From Cycas panzhihuaensis (taxonomy: Eukaryota; Cycadophyta), in the NCBI GenBank assembly GCA_023213395.1, contig CM041465.1, forward strand, positions 80,855,741-80,919,740: a DNA stretch of 64,000 bases, in the 5' to 3' direction. Shown here piece after piece: positions 34,380 through 46,619 of the stretch. The notes beneath the pieces were generated by a model, which did no database searches, had not been told where the DNA came from, and saw only the letters and a list, made by a program, of their open reading frames with translations. Both the position numbers and the translations under genes were made by a program. Within the stretch, counting starts at the first letter, position 1, and every line of letters begins with the position of its first letter.

Positions 34380-35948
34380 CTGAGATCATGCTGAAATCAT
34401 TCAACCTTTGGTCTCCTAAGTGCTTTAGAGAAGATATCTACCACTTGGTCCTCAATTGGTCAGTACACTAAGTCAACTTTTCTATTTTATACATACTCAT
34501 AGATGACATAATGATGGTCCTTTATGTGTTTTTTTCTTACATAGGATTTCTAGTTATCTTCAACACACTTTGATTGTGACAAAAGAGAATGGTAGCATGA
34601 GTATATTGAAGTTTAAATTTAGCAAGAATCCTACATAGCCAAATCAACTATGTGGTAGCATGAATTATTGCTTTATATTTGGCTTCCATGGAGAAGAGGA
34701 CAATAATTAATTATTTCTTACAACTACAAGAAATAATAACTAAGTTCATGTTAAAGCAAAATCTAGAGATAAAATGACGTGAGTCTTAGCAATCAACTTA
34801 ATCAACATTTGTAAATCCTTTTAGGATAGGATTGTCAGCTTGGTTATAATCAAGGCCAAATTAAAGTGAGCTGTAGATATATTTGAGGATTCTGGTGGTA
34901 GTCTTACGATGTGATACTTTGGGCTATGACATGTACCTAGAACAGATCCCAAGTGCATAGGAGATATCCAGCTGAGTGTGAGTTAGATACATCAAAATCC
35001 CAATAAGCTATAGGTATAAGGTGGGATCAAAGGGTTTCCCTTGTTCATCTAGAGTTAGCTTGGTCACTATTTCTATTGGTATTGATGAAGGTTTACAGTC
35101 ACTTATTCTAAACCATTGTAGTAGTTCACTTGAGTACTTGGATCATGACAAGAATATATGACCAAGTTCTTGCCACACCTTAATACTAACGAAATAATGA
35201 AGCAACCCAAGTTTTTCCATCTCAAAGTTACTTTTAATTTCTAATTAGAGCTAAGCTATCATATCATCATCATTTCTAGTTATAGATAAGTAATCCACAT
35301 AAAGCACTATTTTAATGATCAAGTTTCCTATAATTTAAATATACATATTTGAATTAGAGGGTGAATGAGTGAACCTATGCTAAGTGAAGAAGGCATCAAT
35401 CTTAGCATACCAAGCACAAGGCACCTACTTCAATCTATATAAGGCTTTCTTGAGCTTTAAAACTAAGTGTTCTCTATTAAGAACAATATAGTTAAAAGGT
35501 TGTTTCAAGAAAACCTCTTCAATGAGCTCTCCATTCAAGAAATCACTCTTCATATCTATTTAGTATATGGGCCAGTTGAATTGAGCTACAAGTGACATAA
35601 ACAAATGGAATGTGGTCATGTTAGCAACATGTGTAAAGGTCTCATCATAGTTAATCCCCTTTTATTATTTAGAATATTTTGTAACTAAGTGAGCTTTGTG
35701 ATACTCAATGCTACCATTAGCATAAAATTTTATCCTATAAACCATCGATAGTCAATTGACTTTTTTCTAGGTGCTAGTGCTATCAGCTCCCATGTGTCAT
35801 TCTTAAGGATTAAGGTCATTTCTTTATCTATTATAGATTTTTACATTTAGTTTTTGACTACCTCCTCAAATGTTTAATGCTTAGAAGTCTTAAGGACACA
35901 TGTCATTAAGGTATAGTTGGTTGAGTGCTTCATGTTAGATTCTCTCTT
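34380..35948 (-). pseudogene. Element G reverse transcriptase and RNase H, decayed
   Basis: On the minus strand: KSDFLNGELIEEVFLKQPF near 35553-35500 (family K-x-AFLNG-x-L-x-EEVY-x-xQP), ALYRLK and AWYAKIDAFF, then VLYVDYLSITRND (YVDD with the second Asp changed to Tyr), LGLLHYFVSIKV, then the RNase H lead-in DISYALGICSRYM near 34960. The RNase H end lies near 34400-34500. Stops occur throughout, so this is a dead copia pol segment. Confidence 0.78.
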
Positions 35949-35975
35949 GGGAGGAGGAGGAGGAGGAGGAGGAGG
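35949..35975. repeat. (GGA)n microsatellite encoding a proline run in G
   Basis: About nine GGA/GAG units. On the minus strand, in the integrase-RT linker of element G, the repeat reads as consecutive CCT codons (proline). Confidence 0.88.
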
Positions 35976-36239
35976 TGCATCCTTGATTAGTTGTTGATAC
36001 CACTTTAGAGGTTTCTAAATACTGGTAACCTCCACTTAAAGACCATTAGCTAATATAAGTGGCATTATAATGGTATCATCTGAAGTTGAAGTTAAAGCTA
36101 CTAGTGTTGAAGATGGATTTAGTGTGTCAGATGTCATTAATGTAGGTGGCTTAAGAACTAACACAAGAGGTAGTTCTAGAATAAAAACATCATTATCTAC
36201 AATAAATTAGAGTTGTGAAGGGTCCAATTCTCATATGTC

Positions 36240-37195
36240 TTTAGAAAAAGTAACATCTTGAGTGGTATATATGCTTAATTGTTAATATGGTCATATACTT
36301 TGTAGGCTTCACATCCAGGTATATGTCTACAGACAATGCACTTTAGGCTCTTACCATCTAACTTCTTCTTATTCTCCTTAGGGATGAATTTGTACACTAT
36401 ATAATTGAATGTCATTAGGTGAGAGACCGTAGGTATTTCACTTGACCAAGCCTTCTTAGGAGTGATGTCTCTAACTACTACTATGGCACTTCTATTGGTG
36501 AGATAAATCATAGTTTATAGAGCTTCTAACCAAAAGTGGGTAGCTAGGTTTGTAGTATTCAACATGGTCTTTACCTTATTCACCAAAGTTTGGTTTATTC
36601 TTTCTACCATACTATTTTGTTAGGATGTGCATGGAGCTGAGAATTGGCATTTGATCCTAAATTATCTACAAAAGTTGGTGAATTAGTTTGACGTGTACTT
36701 TCATCCATTATCAAATTTAAGCACCTTAATTATCATGCCAATTTTATTTTCCACTTTTGTCTTAAATTCTTTAAATTTATCAAAAGCTTAAAATTTATTC
36801 CTAAGGAAGTATACCCATATTTTCCTAGAATAGTCATCAATAAAGGTCATGAAAACTAGGTTGCCATTAAGTGATGCAATTGAAATGGGCCTATAAATAT
36901 TTGAGTGGACCAATTCCAGTGGTTGTAAGGCTTACCATGCTTTATTTGATGGGAATGGCTCTCTATACTACTTGCCAACTAAGCAAGCCTTATAAATACA
37001 ATTATTTCTCTTAATCTTTTATAATGCATGCATTATTTATAGCCTATATATGAGGTTTAAGCTTTGCATGTTTAGGTGACCTAAGGGTTGGTACCATAGT
37101 TAGTCCTTGGTGCTTTTAGAGATGGATTTCTCTTCATGATATGAACATTCATTTTGAACTTATTCAAGGGATGGGTCTTCAACTATGATTGATTT
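36240..37195 (-). pseudogene. Element G integrase, decayed
   Basis: Minus-strand reading gives LGHLNMQSLNL and later KACLVGK (zinc-binding part), VHSNIYRPISIASLNGNLVF, FIDDYSRKIWVYF (core Asp), KFDNG, then QNSMVERINQTLVNKVKTML (core Glu region), and the 78-codon open frame 36275-36511 with MIYLTNRSAIVVV, PKKAWSSEIPTVSHL and CEAYKVYD. The set and order match copia integrase and its C-terminal tail. Confidence 0.82.
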
Positions 37196-37201
37196 CCCTT
37201 T

Positions 37202-37504
37202 ATCAAGGTTATTATTTTATGCTATGGAATAAGACTCTTCTGTTGTTATAGTGTTGGGGGGAACTCCATAAAGTTTATATAACCCACTATCCTTATATCA
37301 TGTGGTAACTAATTGACTTGTGGCATGATTTGTAATGTTGTAGATACCTTGGATCAAGGTTATTATTTTATGCTATGGAATAGGACTCTTGTGTTGTCAT
37401 AGTGGTGAGGGGAACTCCATAAAGTTTGTATAGCCCACTATCCTTATATCATGTGGCAACTAATTGACTTGTGGAATGATTTATAATGGTGTAGATACGT
37501 TGGA
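37202..37504. repeat. 151-bp tandem duplication inside element G
   Basis: 37202-37352 and 37353-37504 are near-identical copies beginning atcaaggttattattttatg. They share tgctatggaata, ggggaactccataaagttt and cccactatccttatatcatg. The duplication lies between protease and integrase of G. Confidence 0.88.
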
Positions 37505-37529
37505 TGAATAGAATATCAAGGTTCTAATT

Positions 37530-38768
37530 ATTGATCTAACTAATTGATAGTAAGCTTATTCTCATGTTAGGTACAAAGAAGATATTATTGATATAATGCC
37601 ATTTGTTTGAATCTTTTAGAGTAATGGGGGCCCTTCTAATCTTGGACATATCATATATGAGATTATCTCTAAATGTAATAGATTGGGCCCTTATTAGATG
37701 TGTCTCCTCAAATAGATCTTTAGTACTAGTAATATGATGAGTGGTACTAGAATCAATCAACCAAGAATTATCATCATATTGAGATGATAAGGCTGCAAAG
37801 AATAAATTTTGGGAGGTGGCTTGAGTATCAATAATATTGCCTCCTTATTATAAATTATGATTATTCCTTAGTTTTTTTGGTTGGTTTCTTTGTATGTTTA
37901 CTTGCCCCTAGTTATGATTTTACCTTTAGTTGTTCTAGTTCTTATTCTATTGAAAGTTTTAGTCTCCTTAATTCTAAAAGAGTTGTATGCTAGCTTGTCT
38001 TATTCTACAATCAACTGTAAGATGCTTATTTTTGACATAATACACACGAGTGATATTTTGTCTATGCTAATAGTTGCTTGAAGGTTGTGGCTATTATGTC
38101 TATTGTGGCTATTGAGAGATGTTTAAAGAGCTAAACTATTGGGTAAGGGGTTGTTGATGAGGTAGCTATTGATGTGGCTACTAAGTTGGCGAATACCCCC
38201 TTGAGTTTCTATCTATAAATATAGGCACAAAGTCAGAAGTGGAGGTGACTCAATAATTGAGTATGTTCTTGTCCCTAAACAAGAGTCCTTTTAAGGTATT
38301 GAACTCTATTTTGGAAAAGGTATCATATAACCTAGATACAAAACTATTATATTTAATAAGAAGGATATTAATGAGAATAGACATTAAGTCATGGTTAGAA
38401 GGAGGTTCACTAAGGTTGATAAGTTGATTTCTAATGGTTTTAATTTTTATAAGGTGAGAAACTATGGTACTAGCAAATGGAATACCAAATAAATAGGCTT
38501 TTAAAGTGATAGACCTTGAGTCATCTTTTATCTCATAAAGGGAGCATATAATGCTCTAAGTCTCATGAGGTTTAATAGTTTCTATGTTCAGGTTTACTTG
38601 GTCTTCTAGATCCAGGTGAAAGAAAGAAAAAGCAATATTATGGTTAGCTTTGAAAGCTACTAGAGTAGTTAGATATACTGGATTTTGTTGGTTAGGATCA
38701 TTTAGGTCTTATATATGTGTAGGTGGAGCTATACCCCCATTGATATAGTCCCAATAGTCATTCATTAT
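37530..38768 (-). pseudogene. Element G gag and protease, decayed
   Basis: Gag starts near an ATG at about 38768 (MNDYWDYINGGIAPP) and continues with NPVYLTTLVAFKANHNIAF, a copia gag-like helix region. The protease is the open frame 37536-37760: IDSSTTHHITSTKDLF carries the copia motif W-x-I-D-S/T-G-A-x-x-H-x-T with Gly replaced by Ser-Thr, followed by SITFRDN and NIFFVPNMRISLLSIS. A zinc knuckle is not clear. Confidence 0.76.
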
Positions 38769-40838
38769 TAATATGTTTTTAACTTATTTTTTTTAAGCCA
38801 TGAACTTGTTTATTCTACTAAGTTTAATTGTGTTAGATACAAGCATTTGAGATGTCATTTTTAGTGTGTCTTTTAGTGTCCTATTTATCTAAGGGGGCTA
38901 CTAAACTAGAATGCTAAGTCTTAAGATCTCTACGAGACCTCAGTTGCTATTTTATGTAGTGGCACCTACTTATAACTGGTAAATTAAGGATCTTATATAC
39001 TAGTATATGAGTATTAAGCTCTATAGAACCTCAGTACATGGGATGCTAAAAAGGTCAAAAACCCCTCTACTTTATTTATCCACTTGTGTTGATCTTATGC
39101 CTAATGATAGATTTAGATAAGGCCTAAAAACTATGACACTCACCTCCTTTAGGTATAGCTTGGTCTCCAAACTCTAAAGTAAGGTTTCACATCTCAACCT
39201 ACCACTTAATAAATGTTATAACTAGTAGGCTTTTCTAATTTTGACAAAATTTGAGAAGTACCACTAACATATATAGAGTAGCAACTTTAGGGGTCTTAAT
39301 TATTTCCCTTTCAAGGCTAAAAAGAATTATTTGTAAATTTGGGAATTATCTTATTAATGTTTCAAGTATAAATTAATTTTAAGGTGTTCTTTCTTAGACG
39401 AAGGTTATTTTTAATAAATTAAATAGAAAGACTAAAAGAAATATAATAATTAAAAGAAAATAGTAGGGTTTAATGTGCTCTTTGGAGGACTTTACTACCA
39501 AGAGAAGATCAACCTCATTCACTTAAGAAAGGTACCTATAACCATAATGCATAATTAAATATCAACTAAACAAAAGTGGGATAATAAATAATATATAATT
39601 AATTAATACACAATAGATAAACCATTTGAATAATGCAAAATAAGCCTTCAATTAATGAGAAATATCTTATTATGGCCTAAAAGGATGGGTTAAATTTATC
39701 TACTCTAAATGACTTTAAAAATTACTTAGATCTAACTAAAGCTAGCTCCAATATATAGAGCTCTAAAATAGAAATCCAACAATTCAAACGATGTATAAAA
39801 CTAAACTCCAGTTGAAATGTTATGGGCAAAACAACATATAAATCTCCTTATAAAAAGAAATTAAGTTAGGTTAAGCTTAATCCTCCTTTAATAATGAGCC
39901 CCTGGTTTCAAAGGATCAGCATGTATCTGCCTACTAGGTTATGAGGTACTAGTAGACCTAAAAGGCTTATCAAATCTAAAATAAAATTTTTGATTAATAA
40001 AAAGAGATTGAAAAATAACTTAAAAGCTTTTGAAGTGCATGACATTTAAATTAAAGCCCGTAATCATAAGGGGATTTGCACGTGATCACATACTAAGGCT
40101 AGGTACCTCCTATAGATCTAAATATATTATCAAATTTGGTTGAATCAAATCTAAACTTTCTAAAAAAAAAAAATTATCAAATAAAATTTAAATGAATGAT
40201 AACTGCATAGAATGACGAACTTCAAACTAATGGAGAGAAAATAAATTGATAAAAAAACATTTAAAATTACTTGAAAAAGTTCTGCGTGAGGTCGTAGGGT
40301 ATGAATGAAGGACCATAGGATCCCACAAAGGCCATATAACAATGATCAGGGCTCTATAGGACAATAAAGGGTGTAGACGAGTTACAGACTGAAAGTGATC
40401 CAAACGCGATTAAATCGAGTGAAATACACTTTAATCTAGTCCATGACAACTCTAAAATGTGATGCACAAGTCAAATAGAGCTCAAAGAGAAGACTAGATG
40501 CCAGGAAATTTTCTTAGGGTAAGATTCAAGTCAACTGGGCATTGAAAATTGATGAATGGAAGCTAAATGATATATAAACGACAAAAATTGAGGTGTTGTT
40601 TTTTGTTGAAACAATGTCAGATGAAGGCCTTAAGACTAGATCTATGATAGTAGATTATACAACATCTATGATAGTAGTGCAGAGGCATGAGCAACTTTTA
40701 GAGAGTAAAATAACTTAAAAAATTAGCAAAACAGAGTAGAAACTTTCACAAACGAGGGAAAATGATGCCATTTGCATAAATAGGCTTCTATTTTCTAATA
40801 AAACCTATAGAAAAATTGAATACATACATATATACACT
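38769..40838 (-). other. Element G leader
   Basis: About 2 kb of non-coding sequence between gag and PBS of G, with no feature I can identify. Confidence 0.55.
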
Positions 40839-40850
40839 GCTCTGATACCA

Positions 40851-41159
40851 TGCAAAATTTATAAACAGGATAAAAAATCATATGTACATGTATAATAAAG
40901 TAGGGATACAATAAGTGATAAATATAAAATAAATTAATTACAGAGAGAAATGAGACATGCAAACTGATTACTCTATTAAATTATATTTTGGTAGGGCTTT
41001 ATTGTATCAAATAATTTAATATACAAAGAATAGGATTCATACTTAATTTATAAGCATTTGAAACCCTTAATACATGAATATAATTGGCTGACATAATAGG
41101 CCAATGTTATTGGCCCATTATTTAGCAATTGGATAGACCTGACATAATTCTAAATTATA
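40851..41159 (-). repeat. Element G 5' LTR with PBS
   Basis: Starts tgcaaaatttataaacagg next to the PBS complement at 40839-40850 and ends near taaattata. Confidence 0.75.
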
Positions 41160-43126
41160 GTTTTATGGTGATGTAGTGAAGTGAGTGTTTTAGGAACTCT
41201 TTATTGGTGATTGTTTGGCGATGTTAAGTTCTTATTGCATGTGATTACATAAGAGAGTTTATTTAGTATGAGTTATCAACGTTAGTGGATTTTTATTGAT
41301 TGATAAGAGGGCATGATTAATAGGAAAGCTATCAATATTAGTGTATGTTCATTGATTGATAGAAGGGGTGTGATGTATAGAGATACCAAGCTATAGGCAA
41401 GCAAACATATTATATGGTTTTGATCACTGCATATTCATTATGAAGGCGTGTTTTACTTTATTATAAAGTGGTGTTTTATTTAGTATATATTAATGATTTT
41501 TACATCAGATATGAGAGGTGAAAGTGGTTTAAAATTATTGTTAATTAGCCTATTTGTACAAGTGGTTATCAGTTCTTTGTAGACCATTATACTTTGTGTT
41601 GTTGAACAGATAATAGCATGAGGTGTATAGCTTGTTGGATGCCAGTTCAACATTAATACATATCTGAGTGAGTTCAATGTAGATTTAATAGTATATTTAT
41701 GATGAAACTAAAATGTGAATGAAAAAGTGTATAATGAGAATGCCTTAAATCCAGTTCTTCCTTGATCATGGCATAAAATAAGAGTAGTTTCTCTCGTGTA
41801 CCCCTTGTAAGATTGTGTTGTAAATGAAGAAGGGTACCACAATGTAGATATGGATGTGTATGGTATATGGTAAGGTTTTATCTCCTATGTTTTTAGGTAG
41901 AAGCTATTATGACAACTATTTAATAAGGTATCAAGTATGGCTATTTGTGTCATCAACCCCTCTAAATTATATTGCACTAGTCATAAACCTTCCATTGGTT
42001 ATTTGGCTGCATTTATTACATACATCTCATATGAAGATCATAGTATTAGGATCACAAGAGTTTAAAGCATATTAATATGGGATTTAAAATAAAGCTTACA
42101 AACTGTGCAACCTATAAGGGGAAAGCATTATGATTAGTCTAGATGTTAATTAGATGAGTTATTAATGTATCATGCTAAAATGTCATCTAGAGATAGTTTT
42201 ATCCTTTATTTCTTCCCTTTCTGATCCATGGTTTAATAGGTGTAGAGGTTTATGTACCTCACATTGTGTTTGAGACAAAAGTAAGACCTAATGAAAAGGT
42301 TGTACTAAGGAGTTATTGTAAGAAGAAGCATGGACTATAACTCATGTTCTATTATGGGCTAAGAGAACCATTGAGGACTCTAATGTGACGATTAAAGACC
42401 TACATGGTGATTGAAGAACATGGATCAAGATTTTAGTCAAACTTATGATAGACACCAATGATTACAACAAAAGAAGATTCATAATGAAGAGTTGTAATGG
42501 AGGAGGAATGATATGTGGGATTTTGTTCTCTTACCTCTTTTAAAGAACCTCATTAGTTTGGAAGTTGGAAAAGCTTATTGTGTAAGATTTTAAATAGAAA
42601 GAAGGAATACGTCATGATGGGATATTTGAACTAGTCTTTATGATTTTATTAGTCTAATTGATCCTTACTTTGGTAGCTACATATAGTTGGGAGTCACATA
42701 AAATAAATGTAAAGTGAACATTCCTTAACAAAGTCTTGAAGATAAGATTTACATGGTTTAAGCAGTTTAACCTTTTAGTTTAATCAAGGAAAATTTTTGA
42801 GTCTATGGACTGAGTATTAGTACGAGTACAGTTATATAGTTGCAGGGACTGTTGGAGATAATTCTAAAGAATGACACATATATGAGGCATAACACCATTA
42901 CATCTGAGAGTAGATTAGATTAAGGAAGATGTAGGTTGAGTTTTGTCTAAGTGAAGATCAACTTAAGGATGTGTTTACCAACTCTTACTGAAGATTTCTT
43001 TATTAAGGTTTATATAAATTTAGGATTTAGTGAGGTTATCCTTGAGGGGAGATCTATCGATAAGGATAAAGAGATAGACTAATCCCTGGGAAGACTTCAA
43101 GACCCCACATTTATATTAAGGGGAGA
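41160..43126 (+). other. Element F 3' interior and PPT
   Basis: No domain recognised on either strand. Short frames here lack motifs. The PPT aaggggaga is at 43118-43126. Confidence 0.5.
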
Positions 43127-43456
43127 TGTTAAAGTGGCATTATATCCACTTATCGACTAATGTAAATGTGGAGATATTATGTGAATATTCTTGATATAAT
43201 ATATGATGTATATTGGGCCAATGGATGTGACTCAAATATAATTATTTGAGGCACTTATGATCTATAAATAAGATCAAAGTTCGTTATAACATTACGACAT
43301 ATTTGTAAAAATATGATATTATATTTCTGTGGTGGGTTTTTCCCAAAAAGGGTTTTCCATGTCAAATCTATTATCCCATGTGTTTGATTTATTTTAGTCT
43401 ATTGTGCACATAAATAATCTCAACATCCTATATGTATTATTTGGTGTTTTCTAATA
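43127..43456 (+). repeat. Element F 3' LTR
   Basis: Starts tgttaaagtggcattata and ends gtgttttctaata, then the target duplication atttg. Confidence 0.85.
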
Positions 43457-43461
43457 ATTTG

Positions 43462-45010
43462 TATAATTAATGAAGAAAGGATTACTTAAAAAAATTAAGG
43501 AAAGAAAAAATTAGTAGAACCATTTCATCAAATGGGCTATAAAAGATATAAAACAAAAGACACTAATAGACTAAGATGATATTTGTAAATACTATAATAA
43601 GTCTCAAAGTGAAAAAAAAATTAGAAGCTAAAAATGTTCAATTATTTATTATCAAAGAGAATTGTTGTAGTTTTGTTCTTAAGATTTACAATAATTTTGG
43701 GATATCAACTCACCATAGATGGAGATTATAACTAGATACAACTAGAGTATAAAATTTAAATTTATCCCATTATCATCAATTGATCAAAAAAGATATAATA
43801 ATAGGTTGTAGAGTAGTTAAAGCTTGATTTGATACAACCCAATAATAGTGCATATAATTATGCTATATTTTTTTTACAAACCCATCCCAAAGTTAAAAGA
43901 GGTAAAGCTCAAATGGTAATCAATTGCAAACCTCTTAATGCTATCACTATTCCTTTTCACTGTCCACTACCAAGAAAATATATAATCATGCAACCATTAA
44001 AAATACAAAGATCTTTTCTAAATTCAATTATAAAAGTGGTTACTATTAAGTCTAGATAGTAGAGGTTGATTGGTATAAAATAGCCTTCTTAGTTTTACAG
44101 GGATTATATAAATGGAACATGGTCCCTTTAGGACTAAGGAATACCCCTACATTTCTTCAGAAAAGAATGGATTCTATTTTTTATAAATATAATTCTTTTA
44201 TTCTCACAAACAATGATGATATTTTAGTCTTTAATAATTCTTTTTTAGAACATATGGAATAATTGAAAATATTAGCAAATCTTATGGAAAAACATGACAT
44301 TTATCTATTAGTTAAAAAAATGATGCTAGCAGAAGAAGAAATCAAAATGTTGGGAATAATCTATAAAGATGGTAAGCTATAACTTCAATCCCATAATTGT
44401 GAAAAGTTGAATTAATTTCCATATGCCTTAGATTCAAAAATGTAAATTCAAAAATTTCTAGTATGTCTTAACTACATACAAAGATATATACCTAACCTTT
44501 TGCAAAGACAATACTAATCTAAAGACATACAAATAAAGAATATTTATCTATAGAAGCAATGGAAGTAGTAAAAAATTTAGAAATTGAATCCTAATATCTG
44601 CCTGATCTACAATTGTTAGGTGAGATATAGGTAATTATCTAGATAAATTCTTTTGATGAATATTAGTTTACATTGTTAATAAAAAGTGGTGAATAACTTT
44701 ATAGACACACTTTAGGTATATTCTCACCTATTGAGAAAAAATATCATATATATGAGAAAGAGGTATTAGTAGTCAAAAGAGGCATAGAAAAGTTTAAATT
44801 ATTGTTAGCCTCTTAACAATTTATTGTGAGGACTAATAATAAAAACTTCAAAGCATTTATAGAATAGAAAATATATAGACAAATGGCTAAAGAAAGACTA
44901 TTGAACTTGAAATTCTGGTTTTTAAGCTTTAGGTTTAGCATAGAATGGATTAAATCAAAAGATAATCCATTAATTTATTCTTTAAATAGAGAACTAATAG
45001 CTAGGATGAT
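43462..45010 (+). pseudogene. Endogenous caulimovirid, part 2: reverse transcriptase and RNase H, decayed
   Basis: Plus-strand reading shows the RT of a plant pararetrovirus. MVINCKPLNAITIPFHCPLP (about 43914-43975) is the early RT block; YKWNMVPLGLRNTPTFLQKR follows near 44110-44165. The active site near 44210 reads NNDDILVFNNS, retaining the Asp pair. Then LGIIY and a decayed connection lead into RNase H: IFSPIEKKYHIYEKEVLVVK (44720-44780) and a closing block near 44930-44990 with IEWIKSKDNPL. The spacing and residues fit Caulimoviridae better than Ty3/gypsy. Stops and frameshifts are numerous. Confidence 0.78.
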
Positions 45011-46336
45011 ATTTGCCTCTCATAATTCTATATGATATTCATTATTTATGGACTTGCAAATATGGAATTGAAAGAGATTTATAAATCAAAGACAACTAGT
45101 TCTTAACATAATGGGGAACTACTTTAAAGAAATTAATCATCTAATAAATTTATTTATAAATAGAGATAAAATGATCTCATTCCATATAAATCATTGTGAT
45201 TAGTATGAAGGATATAAGACCATTATAAATATAATTTTAGATTATGATAGTTGTAGTATAGTAGTATTTGATATTACTTATATTTTGTATAATACTTTAG
45301 ATTATTATGAATATTAATTTGGTTTGTCTATAAGCCTAGATCTAGACATTAAATATATGTTTGGTTTAGAATTAGAAGTTAGAAATCTAGGAGAATAAAA
45401 GTAAGACCTTTACTTAATACAATCTATAATTATTCATAAATATGGAGAACTTGAAAAGGAAGAACATGAAAAACTTTCTTTAGAATAAAAGAAGAATGGA
45501 GAATAAGCTCATAAAAGACAAGAACAGACATAGACATGGAAAAAATAACTCAATTGATCTAAGGAGTAAGTTTGAGGTTGCATAGTAGTTATCCACATCC
45601 TTGATATATATATTTGGGATAACCACAACTATTACCAAAAATAAAAGAGATTTATAATGATCATTTATTTATTTTTATTGATTCCTAGAAGGATCCAATA
45701 TTAGAATCTGATTTAGACAAGGATAACTAACCAACGCCAAAGGCTAACTCTTTAGGAAGCAGTAGTCTTATGGGTCCCTCAACAACATGTGGGTCACTTC
45801 TTTCTTTCCATAATCGAAAATTATTATAACAAAAAATGATGAATGACATTCCACTAATTTAAACTGTGATAAGGCCTTTACATCTTTACGTAAAGTTACT
45901 ATATATAACTTTTATTATAGATAGTAGAGTCATTGCATATAACTTTATGTAAGTGTAATTACTACAAACATACATAGTGGCATCTACGGGTAGACACCTC
46001 TAGAAAGACCCTCATATAGCCTCATAATAAGGATAAATAAACCTATATGATCCCATATTATATCATTGAAGGTTGAGAAAAGTTCTTAAGCCTTATAAGT
46101 TTCTAAATTATAAATAATGAAGAAGAATTTCCTTTAAGCTTTAATATTAATCTTAAAGTTTTGTTTTCTAATTTTGATTATATGTTATTAAATATATGTT
46201 TTGCTATCATCTCCTTGAGGAGGGTTGAGGAGCCGAAGGTTGATTGAAGAGCTAAGATGGATAAAAAAGGCCTTGTCAACAATCATAGAGTCTAATCACA
46301 CCTAAAGTAGGCTGAAGTTGTCAGATAAGTAACTTA
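45011..46336 (+). other. Caulimovirid 3' region and probable intergenic/promoter area
   Basis: Downstream of RNase H there is a stretch of further degraded coding-like sequence (to about 45500), then non-coding DNA. Around 45880-46060 the order resembles the large intergenic region of caulimovirids: a tttacgtaaagtt palindrome-like motif, then ctcatatagcctcataataa and gataaataaacc as a possible TATA area. I see no tRNA-Met primer site or movement-protein frame. The viral right edge is unknown. Confidence 0.35.
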
Positions 46337-46343
46337 CTTTATG

Positions 46344-46406
46344 TATCTATCTATCTATATCTATATCTATCTATCTATCTATCTATCTAGATAGATAGAT
46401 AGATAT
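46344..46406. repeat. (CTAT)n/(GATA)n palindromic microsatellite
   Basis: A run of tatc units switches to its own complement at 46388/46389. This gives a perfect inverted repeat with 17-bp arms and no spacer (46372-46405), able to form a cruciform. Confidence 0.9.
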
Positions 46407-46619
46407 ACATGCGATCTAAATGTGTAATTATCAAATAAGCTCAAATTCCACTCATAATACTCTCTTAATATACCTTTTTAATTTTCACCTTATTTTTGTT
46501 ATATTTTTATCTTTTTCTAGAATTTCATCACTTCCCAGTCTTCCCTCATTATTTTTTCACTATTTTGACCAATATTGGCAAAAATCATAACCTTTATTTC
46601 AATCATAATTTCATGTTTG

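Larger units (their letters stand above)
33947..41159 (-). mobile_element. Element G: Ty1/copia retrotransposon nested in F
   Basis: LTRs at about 33947-34254 and 40851-41159 share gagacatg, cttaatttataagcat and gccaatgttattgg. A perfect PBS complement gctctgatacca (40839-40850) touches the right LTR. Minus-strand order is gag, protease, integrase, RT, RNase H. The flanking pentamers gtgag and gtttt do not agree, so the outer edges are approximate. By eye the LTRs are more diverged than those of E or H. Coding regions have many stops. Confidence 0.8.
32268..43456 (+). mobile_element. Element F: pol-less LTR element inserted in the caulimovirid and carrying G
   Basis: LTRs of 329 and 330 bp (32268-32596, 43127-43456) with a perfect target duplication atttg (32263-32267 and 43457-43461). 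A PBS-like site tggaatcaaagt (32597-32608) touches the 5' LTR and a PPT aaggggaga (43118-43126) touches the 3' LTR. Without element G it is about 4.0 kb. In the remaining interior (32609-33946 and 41160-43117) I find no gag, RT or integrase, so F is non-autonomous or too decayed to classify. A further LTR of this family is at 19780-20115. Confidence 0.82.

Noticed and set aside
35949-35975. Regulatory GA-repeat promoter element
   Set aside because: It is inside the decayed pol of element G and reads as a proline run in the integrase-RT linker.
43840-45010. Ty3/gypsy origin for the RT and RNase H
   Set aside because: The RT block wording and RNase H start fit caulimovirids better, there is no integrase downstream, and no LTR pair encloses the two parts. 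A phylogeny is still needed.
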